A stretch of DNA of 64,000 nt from an uncultured Bacteroides sp. (GTDB taxonomy: Bacteria > Bacteroidota > Bacteroidia > Bacteroidales > Bacteroidaceae), in contig CABUKU010000011.1 of the NCBI GenBank assembly GCA_902492205.1, positions 1 through 64,000 of the forward strand, read 5' to 3'. The position numbers were made by a program, and so were the translations under genes. A model generated the notes under the pieces. The model had not been told where the DNA came from, did no database searches, and worked only from the letters and a program-made list of their open reading frames with translations. Below are positions 56,060 to 64,000 of the stretch, piece after piece. Every line of letters starts with the position of its first letter. Within the stretch, counting starts at the first letter, position 1.

Positions 56060-56662
56060 ATGATAAAAGATTTGAAAGAAGCTATAAAGCACCGTAGGAC
56101 TTACTATTCTATCAGTAATGAATCGAAAGTCTCTGATAAAGAAATACAGGAAATCATAGATTTTGCCGTGACCAATGTTCCTTCGGCATTTAATTCACAG
56201 TCTACAAGAGTTGTGCTTTTATTGGGAGAAAACCATAAAATATTATGGAATATTGTAAAAGAGACCTTGCGTAAGGTTGTTCCGATTGATGCATTTGCTG
56301 TTACGGAAAAGAAGATAGACGATTCTTTTGCATCCGGCTATGGTACGGTTTTGTTTTTTGAAGATCAGAATGTGGTGAAAGGTTTGCAAGAAGCTTTTCC
56401 CGGTTACAAGGATAATTTCCCAAAGTGGTCACAACAGACTTCTGCCATGCACCAGTATGTAGTTTGGACAATGCTCGAAGGCGTTGGCTTTGGTGCTTCT
56501 CTTCAACATTATAATCCATTGATTGATGGTGAAGTGAAACAGATTTGGAATTTGCCCGATAGTTGGGAACTAATAGCCCAAATGCCTTTTGGAGTTCCAA
56601 CTAAAGAACCGGGAGAGAAGGAATTCAAACCTTTAGAAGAGAGGGTTAAGGTGTTTAAGTAA
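56060..56662 (+). CDS. Nitroreductase-family protein, FRM2/HBN1-like subgroup
   Basis: This FMN-dependent nitroreductase-fold protein has 200 residues and begins with the Arg-rich FMN loop KHRRTYYSISNES. The segment AMHQYVVWTMLEGVGFGASL followed by QHYNP resembles the yeast FRM2/HBN1 subgroup, tied to oxidative or lipid stress. Substrate unknown. It differs from the family member at 13680. Its 3' end overlaps the convergent RND gene by 8 bases. Confidence 0.88.
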   Translation: MIKDLKEAIKHRRTYYSISNESKVSDKEIQEIIDFAVTNVPSAFNSQSTRVVLLLGENHKILWNIVKETLRKVVPIDAFAVTEKKIDDSFASGYGTVLFFEDQNVVKGLQEAFPGYKDNFPKWSQQTSAMHQYVVWTMLEGVGFGASLQHYNPLIDGEVKQIWNLPDSWELIAQMPFGVPTKEPGEKEFKPLEERVKVFK

Positions 56663-59600
56663 TTCTTTTCTTTAGGGTAAAAATAGGTAAAAAGATAAAT
56701 ATACCTATAATAGACATAATTAATCCACCAATGGTTCCTGCTGAAAGCGGGAACCAAAATCCTTCTTTCTCATTTCCTATCATAAAAGGAATAAATCCTA
56801 AAATAGTTGATACTACTGTCAGGAAAATGGGTAATATTTTTCTATTCCATGCTTTTATATAAGATTTCACAGGTGAGTATAAAGGAAACTGCTTGCGTAT
56901 CGAATTATATTCATTGATAATATAAATACTGGCATTTACGGTAATTCCGCAAAGGAGAATGAAAGAGGCAAAACCTCCCTGGTCAAAATTCAGTTCGAAC
57001 CAATAGAACGTAAGGAATACACCGATATAGGAAACCGGGATAATAAATATAATGGCTAAGGGTTGTTTAAGCGAATTGAATAAGATGCTTGTTGTGAAAA
57101 AGATAATGCCTATCACTAACAATAGTAAGAGATATTGTTTATAATCTTTTGCCCCCCAATGCCAATTATAATCTTGTGCTTCCGCTCTGTAACCTACAGG
57201 TATGGTTTGGTTGAACTCCTCTAAGTCTTTTGTCAGTAATTTATTGCCTTGCATTGAGGCTCCGATATATTCGTATTGCAAGCATAGGCGGTATTGCTGG
57301 TTTTCTTTGGCTATCTGTTGAGGCGCTTGTCCTCTTTGAATACTTACAATATCCGATAACTTAAACAGTTTCCCATTGATAAGATAAGGTTTGTTTTCCA
57401 GAGCCCATATGTCGTAATCAGTGGATTGTTTGGAAGACAGTTTTATTTGTTCCATATTGTTATCAACAAAGATGGAACCGCAGTTGATGTCTTTGCTTAA
57501 CACAGGATAGATAGTTGAAAATAAAGCCTGAGGGGATATATTTTCTTCTATCATTCTTTTTTTGTTCAGATCAAAATAAAACTCTTGATAATCATCTTTA
57601 TACCAGGAAAAGTCTGAGTTTATACTTACTTCTTTTATTCTTTTGTGTGAAAGCAGCTTATTTTTCAGTTTTTCTGCTTGGCTGAATAATTCGTCATAGT
57701 TATAACCATACATTTTAATACGGAAAGAACCTGCACTTTCGCGTACGTCATTACTGAATCCCTGATCTTCCAGTCCGTATATTCCCCAACTGCCTCCCCC
57801 TAATTCCAGCGCTTTACTTATCATGTTTGATTTAAGAATATAGGGAAATCCGCTTCGTTGATATTCCTTTAGAAAAGTAATGCTGATATTGGCTTGCCGT
57901 GCACTGTGAATGGAAGTTTGGAATTGCTTTATTTCTTTGAATTGACTCAAATATATTTCCATTTTCTTGATGAGGTTGTTCATTTGCTCAAGTGTACTGC
58001 CATTGGGAAGTGTTGCATTTGCATAGAGCACAACTTCTTCATTACGTGTGAAGTAACTTCCTTCATACACTTTTTCCACAAATAGTCTTAAGCTGCCTCC
58101 TAAAACCTTATCGATAAAAGGTTTTATATTCTCATTATATGTATGGCTTCCAATTGTTTTGTTATATAGTTCTGCACCTTTCCCTTCCTTTTCAATTTTT
58201 CCCGGTAATAGGAATGTAGGAATGCCAAAGGCTAATATCAATAGGAAACAGAATACTATCCTCCAACGACACAGAAACTTAATAGCTTTCAGATAAAGAT
58301 GATTAAAGTGAACAGTCAAGCGTTTCCACAATGTGCGTTTTTTTACTTTTTGTCTTTTCTTTAATCCTATCTTTTCGATAAGTGAAGGGACAAAGAACAA
58401 TGCGATAAAAAGGGAAACTATCAAATTTATGATTACTACTGCTGCGAAATCCTGTAGATTTAATTTTATCTTTTCATCAAGAAAAAATATAATGACTAAA
58501 GCTCCCATTGTAGTAAGTGTGGCAGCTAAAATAGAAAGGAATGCTTTTAGATTGCGTCGATGCAGGATATGGTCGGTCATTACGATTGTATTATCAATAA
58601 CCAAATTGAGTGAAATGGTGATTCCTGCCAACGAATAAAGTTGCATTTCCAGTTTAAATAAGTAATAGAATATTATACTGATAGCCATATTAACAGCTAA
58701 ACTTACTATGATTAGGAAAAGGTAACGTGGGTTGAGTGTAATAATCAGTACGAATAATAGTAAGATCAGTACAGTTAAACCGGTTCTGAAATAGATTTTA
58801 TTCAGTTCTTTGTGAATATATTCTGTTGCATCATAACTTGGATGTATTTCATAACCGGCCGGCAATATCTGTTCTATGTTTGTTAATTCTTTCTTTATCA
58901 GTTCTCTGACTTTTAGCTGGTTGGCAGTTTCTTCTGCCGTGATAGAAAGGTAGATGGTATTCAGTCCGTTAATTCTGTAATAACTTTGTGGAGAAGCTTC
59001 TTTATGGGTGACTTTCACTAACTTATCAAGGTAAATAAGTTTTCCGTTTTTATTGGCTACTTGTATTATTGCCGGATTAAATGTAGTATTTGTAGATCCG
59101 TCTTGGGGGATGAGTGCCAAACGTATCCATTCTTGGGATTTGCTTTGCTTTTCGATATTGCAGGTTCCTAAAAATTCTTTATTGAAATGCTTTTGAATGG
59201 AAGTTTGAATATCATTGGCAGTCAATCCTAATTGATTTAGTTGCTCATTATCATATTCTAATCTCCATTCCATCGGGCTTGCTCCGCTGATATTTATTTT
59301 ATATATTCCGGATATGTGTGCCAAACGAGGTTTTATGTACTCTTCTGCATAACGCTGAATATAAATAGGAGTGGAAGGAGCATTTAAAGTAAAAGACATG
59401 AATGGGCGCACCGAATTATTATCGGAATGGTTGGTTTCGATATAGGGATAGCTCACTCCATCGGGAAGTTGTGCCCAAGTTTGCCTGATGATAGTAGATG
59501 CCTCAAAACGTGCAGCATCAATATTGGTATGCCTGTCTAGTTCAATAGAAATATTTCCCCAACCGTTACCGGAATTTGAATAGATGTTTTTAACTCCTTT

Positions 59601-59816
59601 AATCCGGGTAAGCATAGATTCCAGTTTACTACTGACTTCCATTTCAATGTTTCGTGCAGAGTTGCCCGGCATGCTGAAATTAACAGTTAAACCCGGTAAA
59701 GTTTGTGAAGGAGATAGTTTTACGGGAAGTAAAGGAATTAATGCAATACCCACCAATGAAATGCAAATAAAGGTGACTATCAGTGTAAAAGATGATATGT
59801 TATTTGTTCTTTTCAC
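56655..59816 (-). CDS. RND-family efflux permease (second of two)
   Basis: This is an inner-membrane RND pump of 1053 residues, the usual length. Two sets of membrane helices flank porter domains. In the proton-relay helix it has NLVIDNTIVMTDH, with one Asp followed by Asn where AcrB has two Asp. It lies 2 bases after the TolC-like gene and is the last gene of the operon. Drug, lipid or metal specificity is not evident from the sequence. The membrane-fusion partner is not in the window and would be upstream. Confidence 0.88.
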   Translation of the reverse strand: MKRTNNISSFTLIVTFICISLVGIALIPLLPVKLSPSQTLPGLTVNFSMPGNSARNIEMEVSSKLESMLTRIKGVKNIYSNSGNGWGNISIELDRHTNIDAARFEASTIIRQTWAQLPDGVSYPYIETNHSDNNSVRPFMSFTLNAPSTPIYIQRYAEEYIKPRLAHISGIYKINISGASPMEWRLEYDNEQLNQLGLTANDIQTSIQKHFNKEFLGTCNIEKQSKSQEWIRLALIPQDGSTNTTFNPAIIQVANKNGKLIYLDKLVKVTHKEASPQSYYRINGLNTIYLSITAEETANQLKVRELIKKELTNIEQILPAGYEIHPSYDATEYIHKELNKIYFRTGLTVLILLLFVLIITLNPRYLFLIIVSLAVNMAISIIFYYLFKLEMQLYSLAGITISLNLVIDNTIVMTDHILHRRNLKAFLSILAATLTTMGALVIIFFLDEKIKLNLQDFAAVVIINLIVSLFIALFFVPSLIEKIGLKKRQKVKKRTLWKRLTVHFNHLYLKAIKFLCRWRIVFCFLLILAFGIPTFLLPGKIEKEGKGAELYNKTIGSHTYNENIKPFIDKVLGGSLRLFVEKVYEGSYFTRNEEVVLYANATLPNGSTLEQMNNLIKKMEIYLSQFKEIKQFQTSIHSARQANISITFLKEYQRSGFPYILKSNMISKALELGGGSWGIYGLEDQGFSNDVRESAGSFRIKMYGYNYDELFSQAEKLKNKLLSHKRIKEVSINSDFSWYKDDYQEFYFDLNKKRMIEENISPQALFSTIYPVLSKDINCGSIFVDNNMEQIKLSSKQSTDYDIWALENKPYLINGKLFKLSDIVSIQRGQAPQQIAKENQQYRLCLQYEYIGASMQGNKLLTKDLEEFNQTIPVGYRAEAQDYNWHWGAKDYKQYLLLLLVIGIIFFTTSILFNSLKQPLAIIFIIPVSYIGVFLTFYWFELNFDQGGFASFILLCGITVNASIYIINEYNSIRKQFPLYSPVKSYIKAWNRKILPIFLTVVSTILGFIPFMIGNEKEGFWFPLSAGTIGGLIMSIIGIFIFLPIFTLKKRIT

Positions 59817-59818
59817 AA

Positions 59819-61306
59819 TTAAAGTCCGTGTTTGAGATCAAATTTTGTTGATAAAGAAAGTCCTGATATGAAATCATGTAAGGTGAGTTTTCGTATCTTA
59901 TAGTAGTTTAGCCAATAATTCTGAAGTGCTGAAATATAGTTTCGCTGAGCCTCTTGCTGGCGGTTAAGTGATAGGGTTAGACTGTTTATGTCGGCTTTAC
60001 CTATGATAAAGCGCTGTTTTGTTTCATTATATGCTAAAATGGAGAGGTCGAGTGCTTCTTCGGCACTTATAACCAGGTTTTGTTGTATATTGAAATCATT
60101 CACGGTCATAATTACATCTTCTTCCAAACTCAATTCATCTTGTCGTGCCGATGTTTTAACTATATTCAGATTGTTCTTTGCCATATTGTATTTACCTTTT
60201 CTTACTCCCCAATCGACAAGTGGAATAGAAATACTGACCGAAACTAAATCTTGTTGTAGCGGATTGCGGTATACATCGCCGAAAGTGTTGGCTGCTTGGT
60301 TAAATCCCACGCTGGCATTTACACTTGCATTAAAACGGGATTCTTTTTTTGTTTTATCTACGTTGCGTTCTGCTTCAAGGATATTTTGACGAAGCCCTAA
60401 AAAGTCCGGGTTGTTTTTTCTGGCCATCATCAAAGCTTCTTCCACTGATATGTTGAAATCCTGTGGCTTGGAAGGAAGTTGTAGTTTAATGTCTGTGTTT
60501 TTGTCGAAATTGAGATATGAAGCCAATGAAAACATGGCACGTTTCAAAGAACTTCGGGCATTCTCAAAGCTATTCTTAGAGTTAACGACTTCAAGTTTAA
60601 GGGTTAGTAGGTCTGCTTGAGAAATAGCTGCAATTTTATGCCGTTGCAAACCAATTCGGTATAATGTGTCACTGGAAGCAATATTTTCCTTTGCCAAGTC
60701 AAATTCAGCTTGTGCCATAGCCAATGCAAAGAAGTAAGACGTGGCTTGTTGTGATACTTGTTCCGTATTAAAAAGGAATTCCTTTTTAATCTTTTCAAAT
60801 TTAAGAGGTTCTATTTTCTTATCCCATTTGAATGGATTGTAACCTACAAGACTTTGTGAATATCCAATTCTGATAGGAACACTGTTGTATTGGGTGCTTT
60901 TTGAATCTCCGAAACTGCGCATGTATCCTAATTCTGAATCAATGTAGAAAGTTCCTCCCAGTAAATCAAAATTTTGCTTGATAGCTAAATTGCCATAGGC
61001 ATAAAAAGATTGTTGTTTTCTATAAACATCGAGATCTGCTTCCGAATCATATCTTTTGGTAAAATCCCGGTTGTATTGTGCAGGAGTCATATTTAATGTA
61101 AGGCTGGGTAATCTGTTAGCCTTATATGTTCTGTATTCCCAATATCCGGCTAAATACATGTTTTGTGTACGAAAAGCCTCTAATGAACTGTCATTTGCCA
61201 GTTGGATAGTCTTTTCTAAAGTGAGAGATAATTCTTGTGACAATCCTTTGTACGGAATAGAGCATATTAAAATAAAAGCTCCTATAATAAAATTTATCTT
61301 TTTCAT
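59819..61306 (-). CDS. TolC-family outer-membrane efflux protein
   Basis: The 495-residue outer-membrane protein has a signal peptide (about residues 1-23, ending GLSQ) and the two-repeat TolC helical organisation, with long heptad segments at about residues 180-275 and 385-470. It forms the exit duct for an RND pump. Its start overlaps the stop of the upstream RND gene by 4 bases and its stop is 2 bases before the second RND gene, so all three are one operon. Confidence 0.9.
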   Translation of the reverse strand: MKKINFIIGAFILICSIPYKGLSQELSLTLEKTIQLANDSSLEAFRTQNMYLAGYWEYRTYKANRLPSLTLNMTPAQYNRDFTKRYDSEADLDVYRKQQSFYAYGNLAIKQNFDLLGGTFYIDSELGYMRSFGDSKSTQYNSVPIRIGYSQSLVGYNPFKWDKKIEPLKFEKIKKEFLFNTEQVSQQATSYFFALAMAQAEFDLAKENIASSDTLYRIGLQRHKIAAISQADLLTLKLEVVNSKNSFENARSSLKRAMFSLASYLNFDKNTDIKLQLPSKPQDFNISVEEALMMARKNNPDFLGLRQNILEAERNVDKTKKESRFNASVNASVGFNQAANTFGDVYRNPLQQDLVSVSISIPLVDWGVRKGKYNMAKNNLNIVKTSARQDELSLEEDVIMTVNDFNIQQNLVISAEEALDLSILAYNETKQRFIIGKADINSLTLSLNRQQEAQRNYISALQNYWLNYYKIRKLTLHDFISGLSLSTKFDLKHGL

Positions 61307-64000
61307 AAAAGTGTATTTTTGCTTGTCTTCTTATTTCTATAAATAAACCAATATAGTAGAGGAATAATAAATAGACTTACTATTGTGCCGATAGTCATTG
61401 TTGCTATCATTGCAACAGATAATGGTTTTTGCAGTTCCGATCCCATATCGAAAGAGAATAGGAGAGGAACCATAGCAAATATTGTAGTGAGAGAAGTCAT
61501 AATAATAGGTCTTAAACGTCTTCTGCCTGCTTCGTGTATAGCCTCTATCAATGGAATTCCCTCTTTGCGTAACTCATTGATTGCATCTAATTTTAGAATC
61601 GAGTCATTTATGACTATACCTGCTGTAACTATAAGCCCAATGGCAGACATTAAATTCAGTGTATATCCGAATAACCATAGAATAAACAGTGCAAAGGCAA
61701 TGTCAATCGGGATTTCGAGCAAAACAAGGAGCGGTTGCAAGAAACTTTCGAATTGAGCTGCAAGAATGAAATACATTAGTAGAATAGAAATGAGGAGTAT
61801 GACGAATAATTCGTTTATCATTTCTTTATTGGAAAAGAAGCTTCCTGAAAAATCTATTTCCCACTCATTAGAAGCTTGTATCTCTTTCTTGATTTGCTTT
61901 ATAAGCAATTCAGGCTTTTGAGGATGATAAAAGTTAAGAGGTATATATTCTCCATTTTTACCGGCAATTATACTTTTGAGATCCTCAGAAGGAGCAATAC
62001 TAATTAATGATTGCATCGGAATATAGTTGATTTCTCCATTAGTATTTGTCGGTACTAAAGTTTCGTTTAAAATTTTATTTATGCTTTTTTCATCACCTGC
62101 AATGTTAATAGGCAAATATTGCTGGTAGGAACGTAATGTTGCTATGTTGTTTTCTTTAAAAGAAGTTTTTAATATACGGTATATTTCATTGTAATCTACA
62201 TGGTAAAGTAGCAACTTTTCGTGGTCTATGTAGATGTTCAACTGTTTCTCAAAAGGAATTGGGGCTATGTTTTCTCCCGTTTTTCTCGTAAGTAACAGTT
62301 GGATGTCTTTTATAGAGTTTACTTCCGGTATGGTTGTTTTGTTTTTGTGAGATAATTCTGCTGTAATATCTGCTTCTCCTGTTTTGAATAATTTTTCAAA
62401 AAAAGTTTCAGGTGGTGAAAAGCTGATAACGGCGGATGGATATTGCTTCATAATATCCTTTTTAAATACTTCTTGCAAGAGAGAGAGCTCTTTTGGTGTA
62501 CTCGTTTTAAAATAAAGTTCGGCTTCGGATGCAGAGAGTTCATGATCACGGCTTAATAGATAATCTTGCTGACCTATATAGGCAGCATGTTCAATAGCTT
62601 CTGCTTTCGTTAATTGGAATATGTTGTTTATTCTTTTTTTATTTTCTTCCAAATGAATATTTTCATTCCATTCAATATTTACAATTAATTCATTTTGGTC
62701 TATTTCCGGCATTCTTTCTTTGTCAATAAAGAAAAAGAAAAATATACATAAAGGTAATGAGATAGCACAGAATATGATACTGCTGGTTTTATGCTTGAAT
62801 ACAAAGTCTACTCCTCGGTCATAGAAGGAATCTAATGTATGCGCTTTAATCAAATTATTAATTTTGAAAGAGAAAATATTTTTTCTTTTGAAGTTGGCTC
62901 GATAAATAAGCATGTAAAGTACCGGTAATAACATAATACCGGTAAAATAAGAAGCCATTAATCCGATAGCTACAGCAAATGCCTGGTCATAAAAAATGGC
63001 ACCGGCAATACCACTCATAAAAATAAGTGGAACGAATACGGCAATTGTAGTAAGTGAAGAACTTAGCATTGGAGTTATCACTTCACTGGTTCCTTTTGCA
63101 CATGCACGTTTTAGTGTTAAGCCTTTCTCTTTGTATTGCGATATGTTTTCAGTTACAATAATGGAACTGTCTATCATCATTCCTAATGCCAGAATAAGTC
63201 CTGATAAGGAAATTATATTTAATGACATCTTGAATAAATAAAAAAAGATAAAGCTTCCCGTAAGGGCTACTATCATACTTATTCCAATAATGAATGGTGA
63301 CTTTACATCTCCGAGAAAAAGAATGGCTACAATGCAGATAAAAATGAAACCTAGTGAAAGATTTTGTTTTAGATTGGAGATTGTATAATCTAATAATTCT
63401 GTTTGGTTTTGGGTGATTTTGAACTCAATATTCGGATATATGTGTGAGAAATATGAAGTAGTATGATTTAATGCTTCTTTCATTTTATCCATATTCTCAT
63501 CGGCTTGTTTAATGATGGCTAAAGTAACCGCTCGCTTCCCTTCCGAAACAGATAAACCATTTTCTTTTTGAGGAATAATATTTATCCGGCAAAACTCTTT
63601 TAACTGGAAAATACGTTCATTTTTACGGATATAAATATTCTGCACATCTTCCAATGTACGAAGCAGTGTGGAAAACTTGATATTATATTCATAATGTCCA
63701 TCCTTAACAGTCATGCTTCCCGGTTCTATATTATTATTTGAGAGAGCATTTTCTATATCTTGGATAGAAATATCGAGCATTTTTAATTTATTCATATCAG
63801 GAACAATCTGTACCTGCTTATCGAGAGTCCCGGTAACATCAACCATTGCTATTTCCGGAAGTTGTTCAATTCTTCTTTTTATTACAGACTCGGCAAATTC
63901 GCTGAGATCTAAAAAGTCTTTTTCATTTAATTTTCCATAAGCACTATCACTTTTGAGAGTCAGATTCAAATAGAAAACCGGTATATCTGTGGCGCTTGCT
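61303..64000 (-). CDS. RND-family efflux permease (first of two), start beyond window
   Basis: This is a second RND permease. The frame is open to the right edge and reads PVFYLNLTLKSDSAYG before the first apparent start, typical of the middle of the first porter domain, so about 130 residues lie outside. The visible part is about 899 residues. Features are the relay helix LILALGMMIDSSIIVTENI with one Asp and the C-terminal helix set ending near LLYWFIYRNKK. It resembles the later gene only in overall form, so the two may form a mixed trimer or separate pumps. Its last bases overlap the TolC-like gene. Confidence 0.88.
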   Translation of the reverse strand, partial: ASATDIPVFYLNLTLKSDSAYGKLNEKDFLDLSEFAESVIKRRIEQLPEIAMVDVTGTLDKQVQIVPDMNKLKMLDISIQDIENALSNNNIEPGSMTVKDGHYEYNIKFSTLLRTLEDVQNIYIRKNERIFQLKEFCRINIIPQKENGLSVSEGKRAVTLAIIKQADENMDKMKEALNHTTSYFSHIYPNIEFKITQNQTELLDYTISNLKQNLSLGFIFICIVAILFLGDVKSPFIIGISMIVALTGSFIFFYLFKMSLNIISLSGLILALGMMIDSSIIVTENISQYKEKGLTLKRACAKGTSEVITPMLSSSLTTIAVFVPLIFMSGIAGAIFYDQAFAVAIGLMASYFTGIMLLPVLYMLIYRANFKRKNIFSFKINNLIKAHTLDSFYDRGVDFVFKHKTSSIIFCAISLPLCIFFFFFIDKERMPEIDQNELIVNIEWNENIHLEENKKRINNIFQLTKAEAIEHAAYIGQQDYLLSRDHELSASEAELYFKTSTPKELSLLQEVFKKDIMKQYPSAVISFSPPETFFEKLFKTGEADITAELSHKNKTTIPEVNSIKDIQLLLTRKTGENIAPIPFEKQLNIYIDHEKLLLYHVDYNEIYRILKTSFKENNIATLRSYQQYLPINIAGDEKSINKILNETLVPTNTNGEINYIPMQSLISIAPSEDLKSIIAGKNGEYIPLNFYHPQKPELLIKQIKKEIQASNEWEIDFSGSFFSNKEMINELFVILLISILLMYFILAAQFESFLQPLLVLLEIPIDIAFALFILWLFGYTLNLMSAIGLIVTAGIVINDSILKLDAINELRKEGIPLIEAIHEAGRRRLRPIIMTSLTTIFAMVPLLFSFDMGSELQKPLSVAMIATMTIGTIVSLFIIPLLYWFIYRNKKTSKNTLL

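Noticed and set aside
63967..63969. TTG as the start of the last RND gene
   Set aside because: The frame is open to the window edge and upstream residues fit an RND porter domain; the real start is outside.

Overview
The window is a chromosomal segment of a Bacteroidales bacterium, most likely Bacteroides, Phocaeicola or a close relative. The evidence is repeated use of the Bacteroidota promoter (-33 TTTG, -7 TAnnTTTG), a SusC/SusD pair, lipoproteins with acidic export signals, a GH97 enzyme, a CBM20-CBM20-GH77 MalQ, an HU-winged-helix protein and a Bacteroidota-type LptD. Base composition is AT-rich. There is no phage, conjugative element, insertion sequence or CRISPR array. Both edges cut a gene: rpsF at the left, an RND permease at the right.

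Layout. 1-7.2 kb: rpsF-rpsR-rplI; a tiny Ala-rich lipoprotein; an acyl-CoA ligase; mtaB (tRNA modification); a late acyltransferase and an overlapping GT2; mgsA. 7.2-16.2 kb: folB, malQ, a B12-dependent ribonucleotide reductase, a nitroreductase, dnaA. 16.5-25.6 kb: MCE protein and amidase, BASS transporter, PAS histidine kinase, two AraC regulators, NamZ-like muramidase, HD protein. 25.7-34.5 kb: lptD, ung, asnA, tRNA-Arg(CCG), a thioredoxin-fold lipid- or periplasm-directed protein, EamA transporter, HAD phosphatase, lipoprotein. 35.2-42.9 kb: lysS-gpsA-pgi, aroC-M20 peptidase, AraC regulator. 43-54.7 kb: two surface lipoproteins, HU-wHTH protein, susC-susD and a convergent GH97 alpha-glucosidase. 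55-64 kb: membrane protein, nitroreductase, and an operon of two RND permeases around a TolC-like protein.

Functional themes. malQ and the GH97 gene both carry a LacI-type palindrome about 100 bp upstream, which suggests one starch/maltose regulon spread over 44 kb. Several genes build or remodel the envelope (LptD, acyltransferase, GT2, MCE, amidase, NamZ, RND/TolC).

The most unusual signal is non-coding. Four intergenic regions (7674-7755, 14684-14777, 34761-34842, 47302-47397) each hold four quasi-palindromic sites at exactly 22-bp intervals. The four sites are nested so that the whole element is one large inverted repeat of about 80-96 bp. The core sequence differs between elements, but period, copy number and geometry are constant. 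Two shorter inverted repeats (23615-23664, 32122-32161) look like two-site versions with the same 22-bp step. One four-site element lies inside a 0.7-kb gene-free block bounded by imperfect 100-bp inverted repeats and also holding three copies of a 26-bp palindromic repeat. I know of no described family with this architecture.
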